Part shown: piece by piece, positions 8,930 to 20,415 of the stretch
How the letters are laid out: the number at the start of each line of letters is the position of its first letter
Position numbering within the stretch: position 1 is the first letter of the stretch
From: Terriglobia bacterium
GTDB taxonomy: Bacteria; Acidobacteriota; Terriglobia; JAJPHL01
Direction: 5' to 3'
DNA: 64,000 nucleotides
Assembly: GCA_021325275.1 (NCBI GenBank)
Contig: JAJPHL010000028.1
Span: forward strand, 44,301-108,300
Position numbers and translations under genes: made by a program
The notes under the pieces: generated by a model
The model's input: the letters and a program-made list of their open reading frames with translations, nothing else
What the model was told of the DNA's origin: nothing
Databases searched by the model: none

Positions 8930-10345
8930 ATGGCTCAGGAGCCGGCAGACTCAACCGCGCTCGTGTTGGTTGTTGAGGACGAAGAAAAAACTCGCAGAAT
9001 GTGCGTGGAGGTTTTGCAGACGGCGGGCTTTCGCGTCCGCGAAGCCGAAGCTGTTCCGCAAGCCATCAGTGTGCTCGAAGAAGGCGGCGTAGATATCGTG
9101 CTCAGCGATGTCTCGATGCCGGGAATCGACGGTATGAAGCTTTTGGAAATGACCAAAGCATACTATCCGGCCACCAATGTCGTGATGATGACCGGTTTCG
9201 CCACCGTCGCCAGCGCCGTGGAAGCGATGCGGATGGGCGCCGCCGATTATGTGACGAAACCGTTCGTTCCCGAGGACCTGACTTGCCGGCTGTCGCGGTT
9301 GGTCGAACGCCGCGGCATGGAAATCGAGAACCGCGCGATGCGCGCGCAACTGGGGAATCTCACCGGCGCGGGCAAAATGATCGGCGTGTCGCCCGCGATG
9401 CGGGAGGTGTTCAAGTTCGTGATGCGCGTGGCGCCGGTGCGCATGCCGGTTTTGATCCTCGGCGAAAGCGGGACCGGCAAGGAGCTGGTGGCGCGCGCGA
9501 TTCACGATAGCAGTCCCGCCAAAGAGAAACCTTTTGTCGCGGTGGATTGCGGAGCGCTGCCGGAAAACTTGATCGAACGCGAATTGTTCGGTCACGTGCG
9601 AGGCGCTTTCACCGATGCACGGCAAGATCAGCCGGGATTGTTGGCCGGCGCGGGCGACGGCACGCTCTTCTTCGATGAAATCGGCGAGTTGCCGATCGCG
9701 TTGCAAGCGAAGTTGCTGCGCGCACTTCAGGAAAAGGAATTTCGGCCGCTCGGCAGCACCTACGTGGTGCCGCTAGGAGCGCGCGTGATCGCCGCCACCA
9801 ACCGCGATCTGAAGGAAGCGATCGCCCAAGGTGGATTCCGCGCCGATCTGTACTATCGCCTGAACGTCGTATCGATCACGCTTCCTCCTTTACGTGAACG
9901 AACGGTGGACATTCCCATGCTGGCGCAGCATTTTCTGAATCGCCTGACGGAGTCGGGACAAGTCGCCGGGGGTATTTCCCGCCAGGCGCTGACCGCGCTA
10001 TCGCAATATCGCTGGCCGGGAAATGTTCGCGAACTGGAGAACGCGATTCAGTCGGCGGCCCTCTTGGCCGGCAGCTCGACGATCGCGGTCGCGGATCTGC
10101 CGATCGAACTGCGTACGTCCCAGGAAAAACTTGAGGCCGCCGCGCCGGCCCCAGCCAAGAGCAAGCTTTCCTACTTGCAGGAGATCGAGCGCCGGGCGAT
10201 TCTCGACGTTCTCTCCGCGGCGCACGGAAATCGCATTGAAGCGGCGCGCCGCTTGGGAATCAGCAAGAGCACCATCTACGCCAAGATCAAGGAATACGGA
10301 ATTGTCGAGCGCAGCAACGTGTCGTTCGAAGCCGAAATGGGCTGA
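8930..10345 (+). CDS. NtrC-family response regulator (REC-AAA+-Fis)
   Basis: 471-residue bacterial enhancer-binding protein expected to activate sigma-54 promoters. Receiver: acceptor Asp60 (VLSDVSMPGIDG), Lys in YVTKPF. AAA+ domain: Walker A GESGTGKE (178-185), Walker B GTLFFDE (244-250), arginine-finger region LYYRLNVVSITLPPLRER and RWPGNVRELEN. C-terminal Fis helix-turn-helix: ARRLGISKSTIYAKIKEYG. The sigma-54 contact loop reads GAFTDA (225-230) instead of GAFTGA. The following sensor kinase starts 3 bases after the stop and is the probable partner. Confidence 0.95.
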   Translation: MAQEPADSTALVLVVEDEEKTRRMCVEVLQTAGFRVREAEAVPQAISVLEEGGVDIVLSDVSMPGIDGMKLLEMTKAYYPATNVVMMTGFATVASAVEAMRMGAADYVTKPFVPEDLTCRLSRLVERRGMEIENRAMRAQLGNLTGAGKMIGVSPAMREVFKFVMRVAPVRMPVLILGESGTGKELVARAIHDSSPAKEKPFVAVDCGALPENLIERELFGHVRGAFTDARQDQPGLLAGAGDGTLFFDEIGELPIALQAKLLRALQEKEFRPLGSTYVVPLGARVIAATNRDLKEAIAQGGFRADLYYRLNVVSITLPPLRERTVDIPMLAQHFLNRLTESGQVAGGISRQALTALSQYRWPGNVRELENAIQSAALLAGSSTIAVADLPIELRTSQEKLEAAAPAPAKSKLSYLQEIERRAILDVLSAAHGNRIEAARRLGISKSTIYAKIKEYGIVERSNVSFEAEMG

Positions 10346-10348
10346 CGT

Positions 10349-11767
10349 ATGGAAATCCGTTCAGGCCTCCGATGGCTGATTCTTACGGGCTTCGTTGGCC
10401 TGGCGGGTTTTGCCGGCGCGGCTTTTTTCATCCTGTCGCGGATCGAAGTCAATGGACTGATCTATCGCCGCATCTCACTCAGTAAAGACGTCGTCGCGGA
10501 TCTGGTTCCGCCGTCGCAGAATCTCCTGGAGATTGCGCTGCTCTGCAGTTTGATCGACGGCGCCGAAGATGCGGCCGGCCGGCAGCGCCACATCGACCGT
10601 TTCAACGCGGCGCGCGATGAATTCCAGCGCGATCATCGCGATTACATGCAGCGGATGCCGGAAGGTCCGCTGAAGGAACAGATGAAGGGCCGCGCTTACG
10701 CGACGGCACAACTGTACATTGCGATCGCGCAGCGGGACTTTCTTCCGCTGGTTTTGGCCGGACGCCGGGAAGAGGCGCATCGGGTCCTGACGTCGCAGTT
10801 GTTGCCGATTTTCGACGAGCACTCCCACGCCATCGATGAAACCGTGAAGCTCGCCAACAACGAGGCCGCGCAAGGAGAGGCGGAAGCGGCGCGCCTGGTG
10901 GGGATTTACGAGGGCGTCATGGCGGGAGCCGGATTGCTGGTGCTGGCGGTGGGAGGATTTTTCTTTACGATGATTGCTCGCCAGATTTCCCGGCAAGCCG
11001 AAGACCTGGTGGCGCGCGTCGAGGAACGGACCGCGGAATTACGCATCGCCAAAGAACGAGCGGAGTCGGCGGACCACATGAAGTCCGCGTTTCTCGCCAC
11101 CATGTCGCACGAATTGCGAACACCGCTGAATTCCATCATCGGATTCACGGGACTGGCCGTGAAGGAAATGGCGGGACCATTGAATGCCGAGCAAAAGAAG
11201 CAACTCGGCATGGTCCAAAGCAGCGCTCGCCATCTGCTCGCCCTGATCAATGACGTATTAGATATCTCCAAAATCGAGGCTGGACAGTTCGATTTGAAGC
11301 GTGAGTCCTTTGACTTGCGACAGTCTCTGGAGAAGGTTGTTGAATCGGTCCGCCCATTGGCGGAAAAACGGGGATTGAGTCTGTCGACGGAGATTTCGCC
11401 GAATGTGGGGACCATCGTGGGTGACCGACAGCGTGTGGAGCAAGTGTTTTTGAACCTCTTGAGCAATGCAATCAAATTCACCGAGCGCGGAGGAGTGCTG
11501 GTAAGATGCATCGGGGACCGCGACTGCGCGATTGTTTCCGTTCGCGATTCCGGGATCGGCATTGAGCCACGCGATCTAGATCGCCTGTTCCAACCTTTTT
11601 CTCAACTGGACACAGGGCTGGCGCGGAAACGGGAAGGGACCGGGCTGGGTTTGTCGATCTGCAAGAAGTTGACTGAGATGATGGGCGGTTCCATTTCGGT
11701 GGAAAGCCGTCCGGGCGAGGGCAGTACGTTTAGTTGTCGCATTCCTTTGGAGAAAAACACAGCGTGA
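10349..11767 (+). CDS. Membrane sensor histidine kinase
   Basis: 472-residue orthodox kinase. Two membrane helices (about residues 10-30 and 190-212) flank a helical periplasmic sensor rich in Glu/Arg that resembles four-helix-bundle sensors. The cytoplasmic part has a short HAMP-like/coiled-coil linker, the H-box MSHELRTPLNSIIGFTGLA with His254, N-box NLLSNAIKFT, and G-boxes VRDSGIGIE and REGTGLGLSICK. The gene is 3 bases after the NtrC-type gene and its stop overlaps the next gene's GTG, so regulator, kinase and DivK-like receiver form one unit. Confidence 0.94.
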   Translation: MEIRSGLRWLILTGFVGLAGFAGAAFFILSRIEVNGLIYRRISLSKDVVADLVPPSQNLLEIALLCSLIDGAEDAAGRQRHIDRFNAARDEFQRDHRDYMQRMPEGPLKEQMKGRAYATAQLYIAIAQRDFLPLVLAGRREEAHRVLTSQLLPIFDEHSHAIDETVKLANNEAAQGEAEAARLVGIYEGVMAGAGLLVLAVGGFFFTMIARQISRQAEDLVARVEERTAELRIAKERAESADHMKSAFLATMSHELRTPLNSIIGFTGLAVKEMAGPLNAEQKKQLGMVQSSARHLLALINDVLDISKIEAGQFDLKRESFDLRQSLEKVVESVRPLAEKRGLSLSTEISPNVGTIVGDRQRVEQVFLNLLSNAIKFTERGGVLVRCIGDRDCAIVSVRDSGIGIEPRDLDRLFQPFSQLDTGLARKREGTGLGLSICKKLTEMMGGSISVESRPGEGSTFSCRIPLEKNTA

Positions 11768-12129
11768 AGCAAACGATTTTGGTGATTGAAGACAACGAGC
11801 AGAACCTTTATCTGATGCGCTTTCTCTTGCAACAACACGGATTCGAAGTGCTGGAAGCAACCGATGGCAAACAGGGCATCGAAATCGCGCGAGACAGCAA
11901 GCCGGACTGCATTCTGCTGGACATCCAGCTTCCCGGCATGGACGGCTACGCAGTCGCGGCGACGATTCGCGACAATCCCGAGTTGAAAATGACACCTATT
12001 GTCGCGGTGACGTCGTACGCGATGATGGGCGATCGCGAACGCGCGCTCGCCGCCGGCGCCACCGACTACATCGAGAAGCCCATCAATCCGGATACGTTTG
12101 TGGATCAAGTGCGGCAACACATGCCATAG
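11764..12129 (+). CDS. DivK-like single-domain response regulator
   Basis: 121-residue receiver starting at GTG 11764, which overlaps the kinase stop as GTGA; an upstream in-frame ATG would lie inside the kinase. Motifs: ILVIEDNEQNLYLMRFLLQQ (the EDNExN type of DivK and phosphorelay receivers), acceptor Asp in CILLDIQLPGMDG, VAVTSYAM, and Lys in YIEKPINPD. There is no output domain, so it probably passes or drains phosphate in a relay with the kinases on either side. Confidence 0.92.
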   Translation: MKQTILVIEDNEQNLYLMRFLLQQHGFEVLEATDGKQGIEIARDSKPDCILLDIQLPGMDGYAVAATIRDNPELKMTPIVAVTSYAMMGDRERALAAGATDYIEKPINPDTFVDQVRQHMP

Positions 12130-12161
12130 TTTGGGCCGCCTTTTCGCGTGCGGGGTGACAC

Positions 12162-14168
12162 GTGGCCAGAGCGTTGATCGTCGATGATGCGGAAGAAAAC
12201 CTTTACTATCTCGCGGCGCTGCTCAAGAGCAACGGCTACGACGTAGACACGGCCCGCAACGGAAAAGAAGCGCTGGCGCTGGCTCGCGCGAATCCTCCGG
12301 CGCTGATCGTTTCCGATATCCTGATGCCGGAAATGGACGGTTTTTCGCTTTGCCGTCACTGGCGGAGCGACGAATTGTTGGCCGGAGTTCCGTTCGTCTT
12401 TTACACGGCCACCTACACCGACGATCAAGATGCAAAACTGGCTCTGGATCTCGGCGCTGATCTTTTCTTGCTGAAACCGTTGGAGCCCGACGCTCTGCTG
12501 CAATCGATTCAAAAACTAATCGAACAACCGGCCACCGGCGCTCGGCCACAATCGGAACAGCCGGAGATTGTGCTTCAGGAATATAACGGCGCGTTGGTCC
12601 GCAAGCTCGAATCCAAGGTTTCGGAGCTAGAGTCATCCAAACGTCAGTTGCAAAGGACGGCGGACTTCCTGCAGTCCATGATGGACTCGCTGCTTCTGCA
12701 AGTGGTCGCGCTCAGCGCGGAGGGCCAGGTTGTCGCGGCCAATGAACCAGCCAATCTCACCGGCTCGCCCACACCGCAGTGGATGCGGCAATTGCGAATC
12801 GGTTCGGATTTCATCGCCGCCTGCCGCGAGGCGTTAGAAGACGATGAGACGTTCTTCGCGGAAGTAGCCAAACTCCTTCGAGGAGATATTCCCGCTCTCA
12901 CGCGTGAGGTCGTGTCCGGCCGTCATGTCGGCGCCCGCCGGTATTCCATGCGCGGGCGGCCGCTGAAAGAGGGCATCGAGCGCGCGCTTCTAACGATAGC
13001 CGACATTACCGAGGTCCGGCAGGCCGAGGAACAGCAGGCACTCAGCGAGCGACAGTTGCAGCAAGCCTTAAAACTGGAAACGGTGGGCCGATTGGCAGGA
13101 GGCGTGGCTCACGATTTCAATAATCTCCTGACCATTCTGGACGGCTATGGCGGCATTCTTCTCGCGCGGCTCGGCCCGGACGATCCGTCGCGCCCCATGA
13201 TCGAGGAGATGAAGCGAGCCAGCGAAGCGGCCTCCGAACTGACGCGCAAGTTGACAGCTTTCAGTCAGCAAACAATCCTCGATCCGAGAGTCTTGGACCT
13301 GAGCGAGGTCGTCGCCGGTCTGGAGCGTTCGATTCGCGCCCTGCTGGGCGGCAAAGTCCGCCTGAAAACCCAGTTGGGACGCGATGTGGGCCGAGTCCGG
13401 GCCGACCGCGGGACCCTCGAACAAGCGATTATCCACATTGCCGCAAATTCTTGCGACGCCATGCCGCAAGGCGGCGAGCTCTCCATCGTGACGCAGGAAT
13501 CCTCTCGCGGCGAACATCGCTATGCTTCGCTGTCGTTGAGCGATACGGGTCACGGGATGGATGAGAACGTTCGCGCCCGCATCTTCGAGCCTTTCTTCAG
13601 CACCAAGCCGCAGAGTCAAGGAACGGGTTTGGGGATGGCCATGGTCTTTGGCTTTGTGAAGCAAAGCGGAGGAGAGATCGAAGTCGATAGCCAGACCGGT
13701 TGTGGGACAACGATCAGGATCTACCTGCCGGTGGTGGAAAGCGAAGAGGTTGATTCGTCCGCCAAACCGCCGGCGGCGGCCGAGAGCCGGCGCGGCGGCG
13801 GAAAAGAAACCATACTTCTCGTGGAGGATGAAGATAGCGTCCGCAAATTTACGAAGCTGATTCTCGCGGGCAGCGGGTATCAGGTGCTGGAAGCTTCCGA
13901 CGGCGCGGCCGCGATCGCGATGGCGCGCGAGTACGCGGGGGCCATCGATCTGTTGATCACCGATGGATTGATGCCGGGCGCGAGCGGCGCGGAAGTCGCG
14001 GCAACTTTGCAGCCGCTGTTTCCCCGCATGGGCGTTCTGTTTCTCTCCGGTTTCACCGACGATCCGGCGATCCGCGAAGGCGTGCTGAAAGCGCGCGCGG
14101 CGTTTCTGCAAAAGCCGTTTTCGCCCGAAAATTTGCTGCGTAAAGTACGCGAGACTTTTAAGACCTGA
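12162..14168 (+). CDS. Soluble hybrid kinase REC-PAS-HisKA-HATPase-REC
   Basis: 668-residue cytoplasmic kinase starting at GTG 12162, placed behind GGGGTGA. N-terminal receiver (1-125; acceptor Asp in LIVSDILMPEMDG, FLLKPLEP), coiled coil (~145-170), a PAS-like sensor (~170-290), H-box [18 protein letters not shown] with His317, ATPase with [19 protein letters not shown]-terminal receiver (~545-665; LLITDGLMPGASG, LQKPFSP). No membrane segment. Two receivers in one chain imply that its input is phosphorylation by another kinase, most simply that of the preceding operon. It is probably the last gene of that unit. Confidence 0.93.
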   Translation: MARALIVDDAEENLYYLAALLKSNGYDVDTARNGKEALALARANPPALIVSDILMPEMDGFSLCRHWRSDELLAGVPFVFYTATYTDDQDAKLALDLGADLFLLKPLEPDALLQSIQKLIEQPATGARPQSEQPEIVLQEYNGALVRKLESKVSELESSKRQLQRTADFLQSMMDSLLLQVVALSAEGQVVAANEPANLTGSPTPQWMRQLRIGSDFIAACREALEDDETFFAEVAKLLRGDIPALTREVVSGRHVGARRYSMRGRPLKEGIERALLTIADITEVRQAEEQQALSERQLQQALKLETVGRLAGGVAHDFNNLLTILDGYGGILLARLGPDDPSRPMIEEMKRASEAASELTRKLTAFSQQTILDPRVLDLSEVVAGLERSIRALLGGKVRLKTQLGRDVGRVRADRGTLEQAIIHIAANSCDAMPQGGELSIVTQESSRGEHRYASLSLSDTGHGMDENVRARIFEPFFSTKPQSQGTGLGMAMVFGFVKQSGGEIEVDSQTGCGTTIRIYLPVVESEEVDSSAKPPAAAESRRGGGKETILLVEDEDSVRKFTKLILAGSGYQVLEASDGAAAIAMAREYAGAIDLLITDGLMPGASGAEVAATLQPLFPRMGVLFLSGFTDDPAIREGVLKARAAFLQKPFSPENLLRKVRETFKT

Positions 14169-14174
14169 AGTGTA

Positions 14175-16268
14175 CTAGCTCGCGACGCTCAAGGCTTCGC
14201 CGTCGAGAACTTTGCGAACGGTCGCGGTGAGAGTTTCCGGATCGTAGGGCTTGGCGAGCACGTGGATTCCGGCCGGCAAGTTTTTCGAGGCCAAGAGATC
14301 GTAGGAATATCCTGAAACGTAAATCGCTTTGACGCCCGGCTGAACTTCGAGAACACGCTCCACCAATTCGCGTCCGTTCATCCGCGGCATGACCACGTCG
14401 GTGAGCACCAAGTCAATCCGTTCGTTGCCCAATTGCACCAACTTGAGCGCTTCTTCGCCGTCGGCCGCGGTCAGCACGCGGTAGCCGCTGGCGCGTAGAA
14501 TCGCGGTTGTGAGACGCCGCACCGCTTCTTGATCTTCGGCGACCAGCAACGTTTCTTTCCCCGGCAACTGCCGGGCGGGCGCTTTCTTCGCGGCCACCGG
14601 CACTTCGCTCGCGGCCCGCGGCAGGCAGGCCGTAAATCTACTTCCCTGCCCCAGTTGACTTTCCACCTTGATGAAGCCTTTGCTTTGTTGCACGATGCCG
14701 TAGATCGTCGCCAAACCGAGACCCGTTCCGCGTCCGACTTCCTTCGTCGTAAAGAACGGCTCAAAAATCCTTCGCTGTACTTCTTCCGTCATTCCAGTGC
14801 CGGTGTCCGACACCGCGATCGCCGCGTATTCACCGGGGACCGCTTCGCCGGAATCTTGCTCGCCGCCTTCGAGTCGCAGCGTCGCCGTGGAGATTGTCAG
14901 CTTGCCGCCGCTGGGCATGGCATCCCGCGCATTGACCGCGAGATTCACCAGCACTTGATGCATTTGCACGGGATCGGCCAACACCACCACCGGACGACGC
15001 TCGTGTTCCACCAGAACTTCGATGTCCTCGCCCAGCAATCGCCGCAACATAATGAGCGACGAATCGACAAGCTCCGCCAGATCGACCGGCTGCGGGCGAG
15101 GGTCCTGCTTGCGGCTGAAGGTGAGAAGTTGTTGCGTGAGCCCGGCGGCATTGCGTGCCGCGTTGTGGATTTCGCGGATCGCTTCGAGCGCGCGGTCTTT
15201 AGGATCCATTCTCTCCAGCAACAATCCGCTGTAGCCGTTGATCACGGTTAACAGGTTGTTGAAATCGTGCGCCACACCGCCGGCCAATCGTCCGACGCTT
15301 TCCATCTTCTGCATTTGACGGATGCGCGCTTCGGTCCGGCGACGCTCGGTAATATCCCGGCAAATGATCTGAACCACGCCCGAGGGCATGGTGTTCCAAT
15401 GCAGTTCCACGCCGATTCGCGAGTCGTTCGGGCGCAACACCTCGGTTTCGGCCGTATCGCCGTTGGTGTTGTCGTCCGCCAGGACAAATTGGTTCCCACA
15501 ACTAAAAACTTCCGCGATGTTCACCGAAAGCAGTTCTTGTTTTGATCGGCCGGTGAGCGTACAAGCTCGTTGATTGACGTCCAGAATCACGCCGCCGCGG
15601 CCGGTAATGAAAATCGCGTCGACCGCCAGATCGACCAAGGTACGGAATCGCTCTTCCGATTCCCGCAATTCCTTCACGGCTTGATCGAGTTGTTCAACGG
15701 TGTGACGCGTGCGAACTAAACTCGCGCGCAAGTTCCGTCCCAACAAACCGACTCCCGCCGCCACGACAGCGAGAATGCAATCGATTTGGATGACGGTCCG
15801 ATAAGTTGTGGCGCTGCGCGTCATCACCTGGCCGTGCGCAACCGCCGTCATTTCCCGCAGGCCGATTCCGGTGACGATGATCACCGTGGTCACCGCTAAG
15901 CCCAAATACCAGGCGGGATCGAGCAGCAACGCCGCGACAACAAGCACGCCGGGAAAGATTAAAATCGCGATACTTCGAACACCATCGGAAGCGGAAATGG
16001 CGAGGGCTGACGAAAAATACAACATGGTGGCAATGCTGATCCGAACGGCAAGTTTCCTGTGGCCTCGCAAGCTGTAAACGAGAGCGATGACGATTCCGGC
16101 GAATGCGATTCCGATCCGCCAGCGATCCGCGCTTTGCCTACTGGTGAGAAAACCAATTCCCAAGCCCATGAGAATCAACGCCAGAAGATGCTGAAGCGTG
16201 CGAGCCAGTGAGATTGCCTCACGGACAGTGCCGGGAATTACGCGCGATGAGCCCCTACTGCTAAACAT
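14175..16268 (-). CDS. Membrane-bound hybrid histidine kinase
   Basis: 697-residue kinase, convergent with the previous gene (6 bases between stops). About six hydrophobic segments in residues ~20-185, a coiled coil, PAS (~210-320, with [16 protein letters not shown]), H-box [20 protein letters not shown] with His334, ATPase with [20 protein letters not shown], and a C-terminal receiver ([19 protein letters not shown], Pro-Tyr in place of the Pro-Phe of the neighbours). Domain plan and length match the kinase at 2900-4993, so the two are probably paralogues. Confidence 0.93.
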   Translation of the reverse strand: MFSSRGSSRVIPGTVREAISLARTLQHLLALILMGLGIGFLTSRQSADRWRIGIAFAGIVIALVYSLRGHRKLAVRISIATMLYFSSALAISASDGVRSIAILIFPGVLVVAALLLDPAWYLGLAVTTVIIVTGIGLREMTAVAHGQVMTRSATTYRTVIQIDCILAVVAAGVGLLGRNLRASLVRTRHTVEQLDQAVKELRESEERFRTLVDLAVDAIFITGRGGVILDVNQRACTLTGRSKQELLSVNIAEVFSCGNQFVLADDNTNGDTAETEVLRPNDSRIGVELHWNTMPSGVVQIICRDITERRRTEARIRQMQKMESVGRLAGGVAHDFNNLLTVINGYSGLLLERMDPKDRALEAIREIHNAARNAAGLTQQLLTFSRKQDPRPQPVDLAELVDSSLIMLRRLLGEDIEVLVEHERRPVVVLADPVQMHQVLVNLAVNARDAMPSGGKLTISTATLRLEGGEQDSGEAVPGEYAAIAVSDTGTGMTEEVQRRIFEPFFTTKEVGRGTGLGLATIYGIVQQSKGFIKVESQLGQGSRFTACLPRAASEVPVAAKKAPARQLPGKETLLVAEDQEAVRRLTTAILRASGYRVLTAADGEEALKLVQLGNERIDLVLTDVVMPRMNGRELVERVLEVQPGVKAIYVSGYSYDLLASKNLPAGIHVLAKPYDPETLTATVRKVLDGEALSVAS

Positions 16269-16387
16269 CAGTCCCTACCAAAGAGTTATGACACTGTATC
16301 ACGCCGAATTCAGCGGGTTTGTAAAGATGATTGAACTTCGCGGTCTGCATAAGTGACTCTCGTCAAACGCCCAGGGTGAATCGAAGA

Positions 16388-19300
16388 TTAATCCAAGACC
16401 TCGCGAACCTTGCGGGCTAAGTCCTCCGCACTGAATGGCTTTTGCAGGAAGCGCACGTTCTCCTCGAGGATTCCATGTTGCACGATGACATCGTCGGTAT
16501 ATCCCGACATGTACAAGACCCGGATGCCCCGCCGTTTCTGCGTAAGCTGCGCGACCAATTCCCTGCCGCTGGCGCCCGGCATCACGACATCCGTCAGGAC
16601 CAAATGAATCGGCTCGTGATGTTGCTCGCAAACTTCCAGCGCTTGCGCCGGACCCGATGCTTGAATCACGCGGTATCCGCAGTTTCTCAACGCGAGCGCC
16701 GTAAAATTGCGAACGTCGTCCTGATCCTCGGTCACCAGAATCGTTTCAGTTCCCACCAGCGAAACGCGCGCGGGCGGTTTTTCGACCGCCGGCGTGGCGT
16801 GGTCCAACAGCGGCAAGTAGATTTTGAACGTCGTGCCATGATCCAGCTCGCTGTAGACGTAAATATGTCCGCCGCTTTGACTCACAATGCCTTGCACCAT
16901 CGCCAATCCCAGTCCCGTGCCTTTGCCGGCTCCCTTGGTGGTAAAGAATGGCTCGAAGATCTGGCGTTGTGTCGCCGCGTCCATTCCGATTCCCGTGTCG
17001 GTGACCGCGAACATCGCATATCGTCCGGCTTGCGCGCCGGAATGCGCCGCGGCGTAAACTTCGTCGTGCTCCACGACGCTGGTCTCCAGCAGAAGGCGTC
17101 CGCCGTTGGGCATGGCGTCGCGAGCGTTCACCGTGAGATTCATGATCACCTGCTCCAACTGATGGCGATCCGCGTGGACCATCGGGTTCTCCGCGTTCAG
17201 CGCCAAGCCGACGGCGATGTCCTCGCCCACCAAGCGGCGCACCAGCGACTGCATATTCGCCAACACGTGGTTCACATTGAGGGTCTGCGGCTGCAGGATT
17301 TGCTTGCGGCTGAAAGCCAGCAATTGCTGGGTCAATGCGGCGGCGCGCTCGCCCGCCTTCACGATCTCTTCCAGATCGCCGCGGGTGGGATTGTCCTTCG
17401 CCATCGGACCCAAAAGCAATTTGCTATAGCCGTTGATGACGGTGAGTAAATTGTTGAAGTCGTGCGCGACGCCGCCGGCGAGGCGGCCGATCGATTCCAT
17501 CTTCTGCGCTTGCGCCAGCTGGGCTTGCAGTTCCTTCTCGCGCTCCTGAGTCCGCACGCGCTCGGTGACGTCAACCAGACTGGTCAACAAATAGCGCATG
17601 CCGCCTTGCTCGAACGAGCTGACGCTCAACTCCGCAAAAAACTTGGCGCCGTTAAGCCGCTGGACGGTCGTGAGAAAGCCGTCGATCCGGCCGTGCGCGC
17701 GCACCGTCTGAAGCATTCCCGCGCGAACTTCCGCGTCGATCAGTCCGATCTCGACAGAAGTCCGTCCCACGACTTGCTCGGCCGACGAGGCGTCGATCAT
17801 CTGCAAAAGCGTGTCGTTCACTTCGTCGATTCGCCCGGTTTCCAGTTCGCTGACCAGCATCGCCACAGGGCTGGCGTGAAAAATTGTGCTCAAACGCTGC
17901 TGGGAAACGCGCAGCGCTGCTTCGGCGCGGTCGCGCTCGGTGATGTCCAACACGGAAACCACGGCGTGGCGGCGGTCGTCGATGAGAATGGTTTCGAGCG
18001 AAAGCAACCCCGTGCCGATCTCTCCATTCTTCCGGGCAAAGCGATGCAAAACGTGAGCAACCCGGCCCTGCGTTTGGACGCGTTTCGCCACTTCCTCGCG
18101 CGCGGCCGCGTCGACCGGTAGTCCGACCTCCCCAGGCGTCTTGCCCAATACTTCCCGGCGCGTGTAGCCGGTCACGCGCTCGAATGCGGCGTTGACATCG
18201 ACGAAGCGATTATCGTTTTCGAGATCCTGCAGGCTCATCGCGGTGGGGCTGGAGCGAAACACGTTGGAGAAGACTTCCCGCGACGATCGCAAGGCATCCT
18301 CCGCGCGATTTCGCGCGGTCACGTCCAGCGTGTTGGTCACCATGCACGCCTTGCCGTCGATGTCGATCGGCTGCGCCGAAATCACCGCGTCGCGAATTTC
18401 TCCGTCTTTGCGGCGAAAGGAAAACTCCAGGTTTTCGGCGCGTCCTTCTTGGCGGACCAGTTCCACCAAGCGCGCACGGTCTCGCGGATCGATCCAGAAA
18501 CCTTGCTCCGCATAGGTCCGCCCGATCAGTTCGTCGCGGCGATATCCGGTGACCCGTTCGCCAGCTTCGTTGACGTCGATCACCCGCCCGGTTTCCAATT
18601 CCGCCAGCGCAATCCCCGCGGGACTCGATCGAAAGAGCGCGGCAAATTTCTCCTCCGACTTCCGCAGCGTAGCTTCCGCTTGTTTACGCGCGGTGATATC
18701 GACCAGCGAGAACAACACGGTGGACCAGGATTGATCGCACCCGGGAGCGGGCGTCGTTTCCATGTCGCCCACGAGCGGCTTGCCTTGCAAGGTTCGAAGC
18801 GGAATCTCGTGCCGCGCCAGCGGCTTCCCGGCATAAAGCGCCAGCAATCCTTGGCACAGGACCGGAAGAGATTCCGAGGTGAGCATGCTCCTCCAGTTCT
18901 CCAGCAGATCCGCTTTGTCCCGGGCCTCGGCCAGTTTCAGTGCGTCGCGGTTGAAGTCCAACATCGTCGCGCGATTCAAACACGCCGCGAGGTCGTGGGG
19001 ATGACTGAGGAGATATTGGCGCAAGTCGCCTACGCCGGACTTGGCCAGCTCATCCAGGCAGAGGCGAACACCCGAAAAATCCGCTTGCCATAACGGCACG
19101 GGAGCGCTTTCAAAGAGGAGACGGAACCGGTTCTCGCTGTCGAGCAGTTTTTGCTCAGCCAATTTGCGGGCGCTGATATCGCGCACGGTGCTGATGATGC
19201 CCATGATCTCCCCGGACTCGTTCAGCAGCGGACCGCTCACGTGGGAGGTCCATCCGGCGCCTAATGGCGTTGAGAATGGAAACTCGGTCGTCTCTACTTT

Positions 19301-20359
19301 CTTACCGGCGAGAATGCGCTCCAGTTTTTCGATGACTCCGACCTCTTCCAGGAACGGAAACACCTCCGCCGGATGGCGCCCCAATACTTGTTCCGCGGGA
19401 ACTCCGCTGAGTTCCTCCATGAACTTGTTCCAAACCAGATAACGCATGTCGCGGCCGCAAACCGCCACACCCTCGCAAGCGCTCTCGATAATCTGGCGGC
19501 TGAATTGGTAGGCCGTCCGTAGTCTCCGCTCGATCTCGCGAAGATCTTCCTCGTTCTGTTTTCGGGCGCTGATGTCCTCGACGAATCCTTCGTGCCAGAG
19601 ATTCTCTCCATCCGGCCCGCGGGCGATGCGCGCGCTCATCGAGACCCAAATCGGCATCCCCTCCTTGCGTTTTAGCCGGCACTCGAAGCCCCGCACCGCG
19701 CCGTACTTGTCGAGCAAATGAAGGAACTTGATCCGCTCCTGCTGATCGAGCCAAATCTGTTGAATCTCTCCGCTAACGGATTCACTCAATTCCTCGCGGG
19801 AAGCGTAGCCCAGCATCCGCGCCAGAGCGAGATTCGCCGCCAGTATCTTCCCGTCGGAGATTCGGTAGATGCCTTCCAGTGCGTTTTCGAAGATTTCGCG
19901 GTATTGTCTTTCCGCCTCTTCGCGGCCTTGCGCGGCGATCTTCTGTTCGGTGATGTCGGCCTGCGCGCCCACAAATCGCAGCGGCTTGCCGTCGGGGGTT
20001 CGGCTCACCACCGCGCCGCGGGCGCGCACCCATTTCCAGGAACCGTCCTTGCACCGCAAACGATACTCCGCCTGATAGAACGGCGATTGTCCGCGCAGGT
20101 GCAGATCAACGGTGGCCAATGTCGAGATAACGTCGTCGGGATGAAGCCGGCCTTCCCACTCCACGCGACTGCTTGCGATTTCGTCGTCGCGATAGCCGAG
20201 AATTTCTTTCCATCGCGCGGAGTAGAAGACCTCATCGGACTGGACATTCCAATCCCAAATGCCGTCTCGAGCGCCTTCGACGGCCAGTTTCCAGCGCTCC
20301 TCGCCGAACTGGAGTTCGGTGGATTGTTTGTCCGCCTGATTTATTACAACGTTGCTCAT
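16388..20359 (-). CDS. Giant soluble hybrid kinase with seven PAS domains
   Basis: 1323 residues, no membrane segment. Seven PAS/PAC units can be counted by their closing DITE/DISA/DVTA motifs (roughly residues 15-140, 145-270, 275-400, 400-545, 545-665, 670-790, 795-920). The first is a PAS_3 type with [10 protein letters not shown]; the fourth is divergent and may no longer bind a ligand. H-box [20 protein letters not shown] with His966, ATPase with [21 protein letters not shown]-terminal receiver ([22 protein letters not shown]). ATG at 20359 has only a weak ribosome site. Multiple PAS units suggest integration of several intracellular cues (redox, small ligands). Confidence 0.92.
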   Translation of the reverse strand: MSNVVINQADKQSTELQFGEERWKLAVEGARDGIWDWNVQSDEVFYSARWKEILGYRDDEIASSRVEWEGRLHPDDVISTLATVDLHLRGQSPFYQAEYRLRCKDGSWKWVRARGAVVSRTPDGKPLRFVGAQADITEQKIAAQGREEAERQYREIFENALEGIYRISDGKILAANLALARMLGYASREELSESVSGEIQQIWLDQQERIKFLHLLDKYGAVRGFECRLKRKEGMPIWVSMSARIARGPDGENLWHEGFVEDISARKQNEEDLREIERRLRTAYQFSRQIIESACEGVAVCGRDMRYLVWNKFMEELSGVPAEQVLGRHPAEVFPFLEEVGVIEKLERILAGKKVETTEFPFSTPLGAGWTSHVSGPLLNESGEIMGIISTVRDISARKLAEQKLLDSENRFRLLFESAPVPLWQADFSGVRLCLDELAKSGVGDLRQYLLSHPHDLAACLNRATMLDFNRDALKLAEARDKADLLENWRSMLTSESLPVLCQGLLALYAGKPLARHEIPLRTLQGKPLVGDMETTPAPGCDQSWSTVLFSLVDITARKQAEATLRKSEEKFAALFRSSPAGIALAELETGRVIDVNEAGERVTGYRRDELIGRTYAEQGFWIDPRDRARLVELVRQEGRAENLEFSFRRKDGEIRDAVISAQPIDIDGKACMVTNTLDVTARNRAEDALRSSREVFSNVFRSSPTAMSLQDLENDNRFVDVNAAFERVTGYTRREVLGKTPGEVGLPVDAAAREEVAKRVQTQGRVAHVLHRFARKNGEIGTGLLSLETILIDDRRHAVVSVLDITERDRAEAALRVSQQRLSTIFHASPVAMLVSELETGRIDEVNDTLLQMIDASSAEQVVGRTSVEIGLIDAEVRAGMLQTVRAHGRIDGFLTTVQRLNGAKFFAELSVSSFEQGGMRYLLTSLVDVTERVRTQEREKELQAQLAQAQKMESIGRLAGGVAHDFNNLLTVINGYSKLLLGPMAKDNPTRGDLEEIVKAGERAAALTQQLLAFSRKQILQPQTLNVNHVLANMQSLVRRLVGEDIAVGLALNAENPMVHADRHQLEQVIMNLTVNARDAMPNGGRLLLETSVVEHDEVYAAAHSGAQAGRYAMFAVTDTGIGMDAATQRQIFEPFFTTKGAGKGTGLGLAMVQGIVSQSGGHIYVYSELDHGTTFKIYLPLLDHATPAVEKPPARVSLVGTETILVTEDQDDVRNFTALALRNCGYRVIQASGPAQALEVCEQHHEPIHLVLTDVVMPGASGRELVAQLTQKRRGIRVLYMSGYTDDVIVQHGILEENVRFLQKPFSAEDLARKVREVLD

Positions 20360-20415
20360 CTTGGCTGTCTACTTTTGCACGCAAACGGCCAAAGTGCGCA
20401 GGCGCGGCAAATTTC

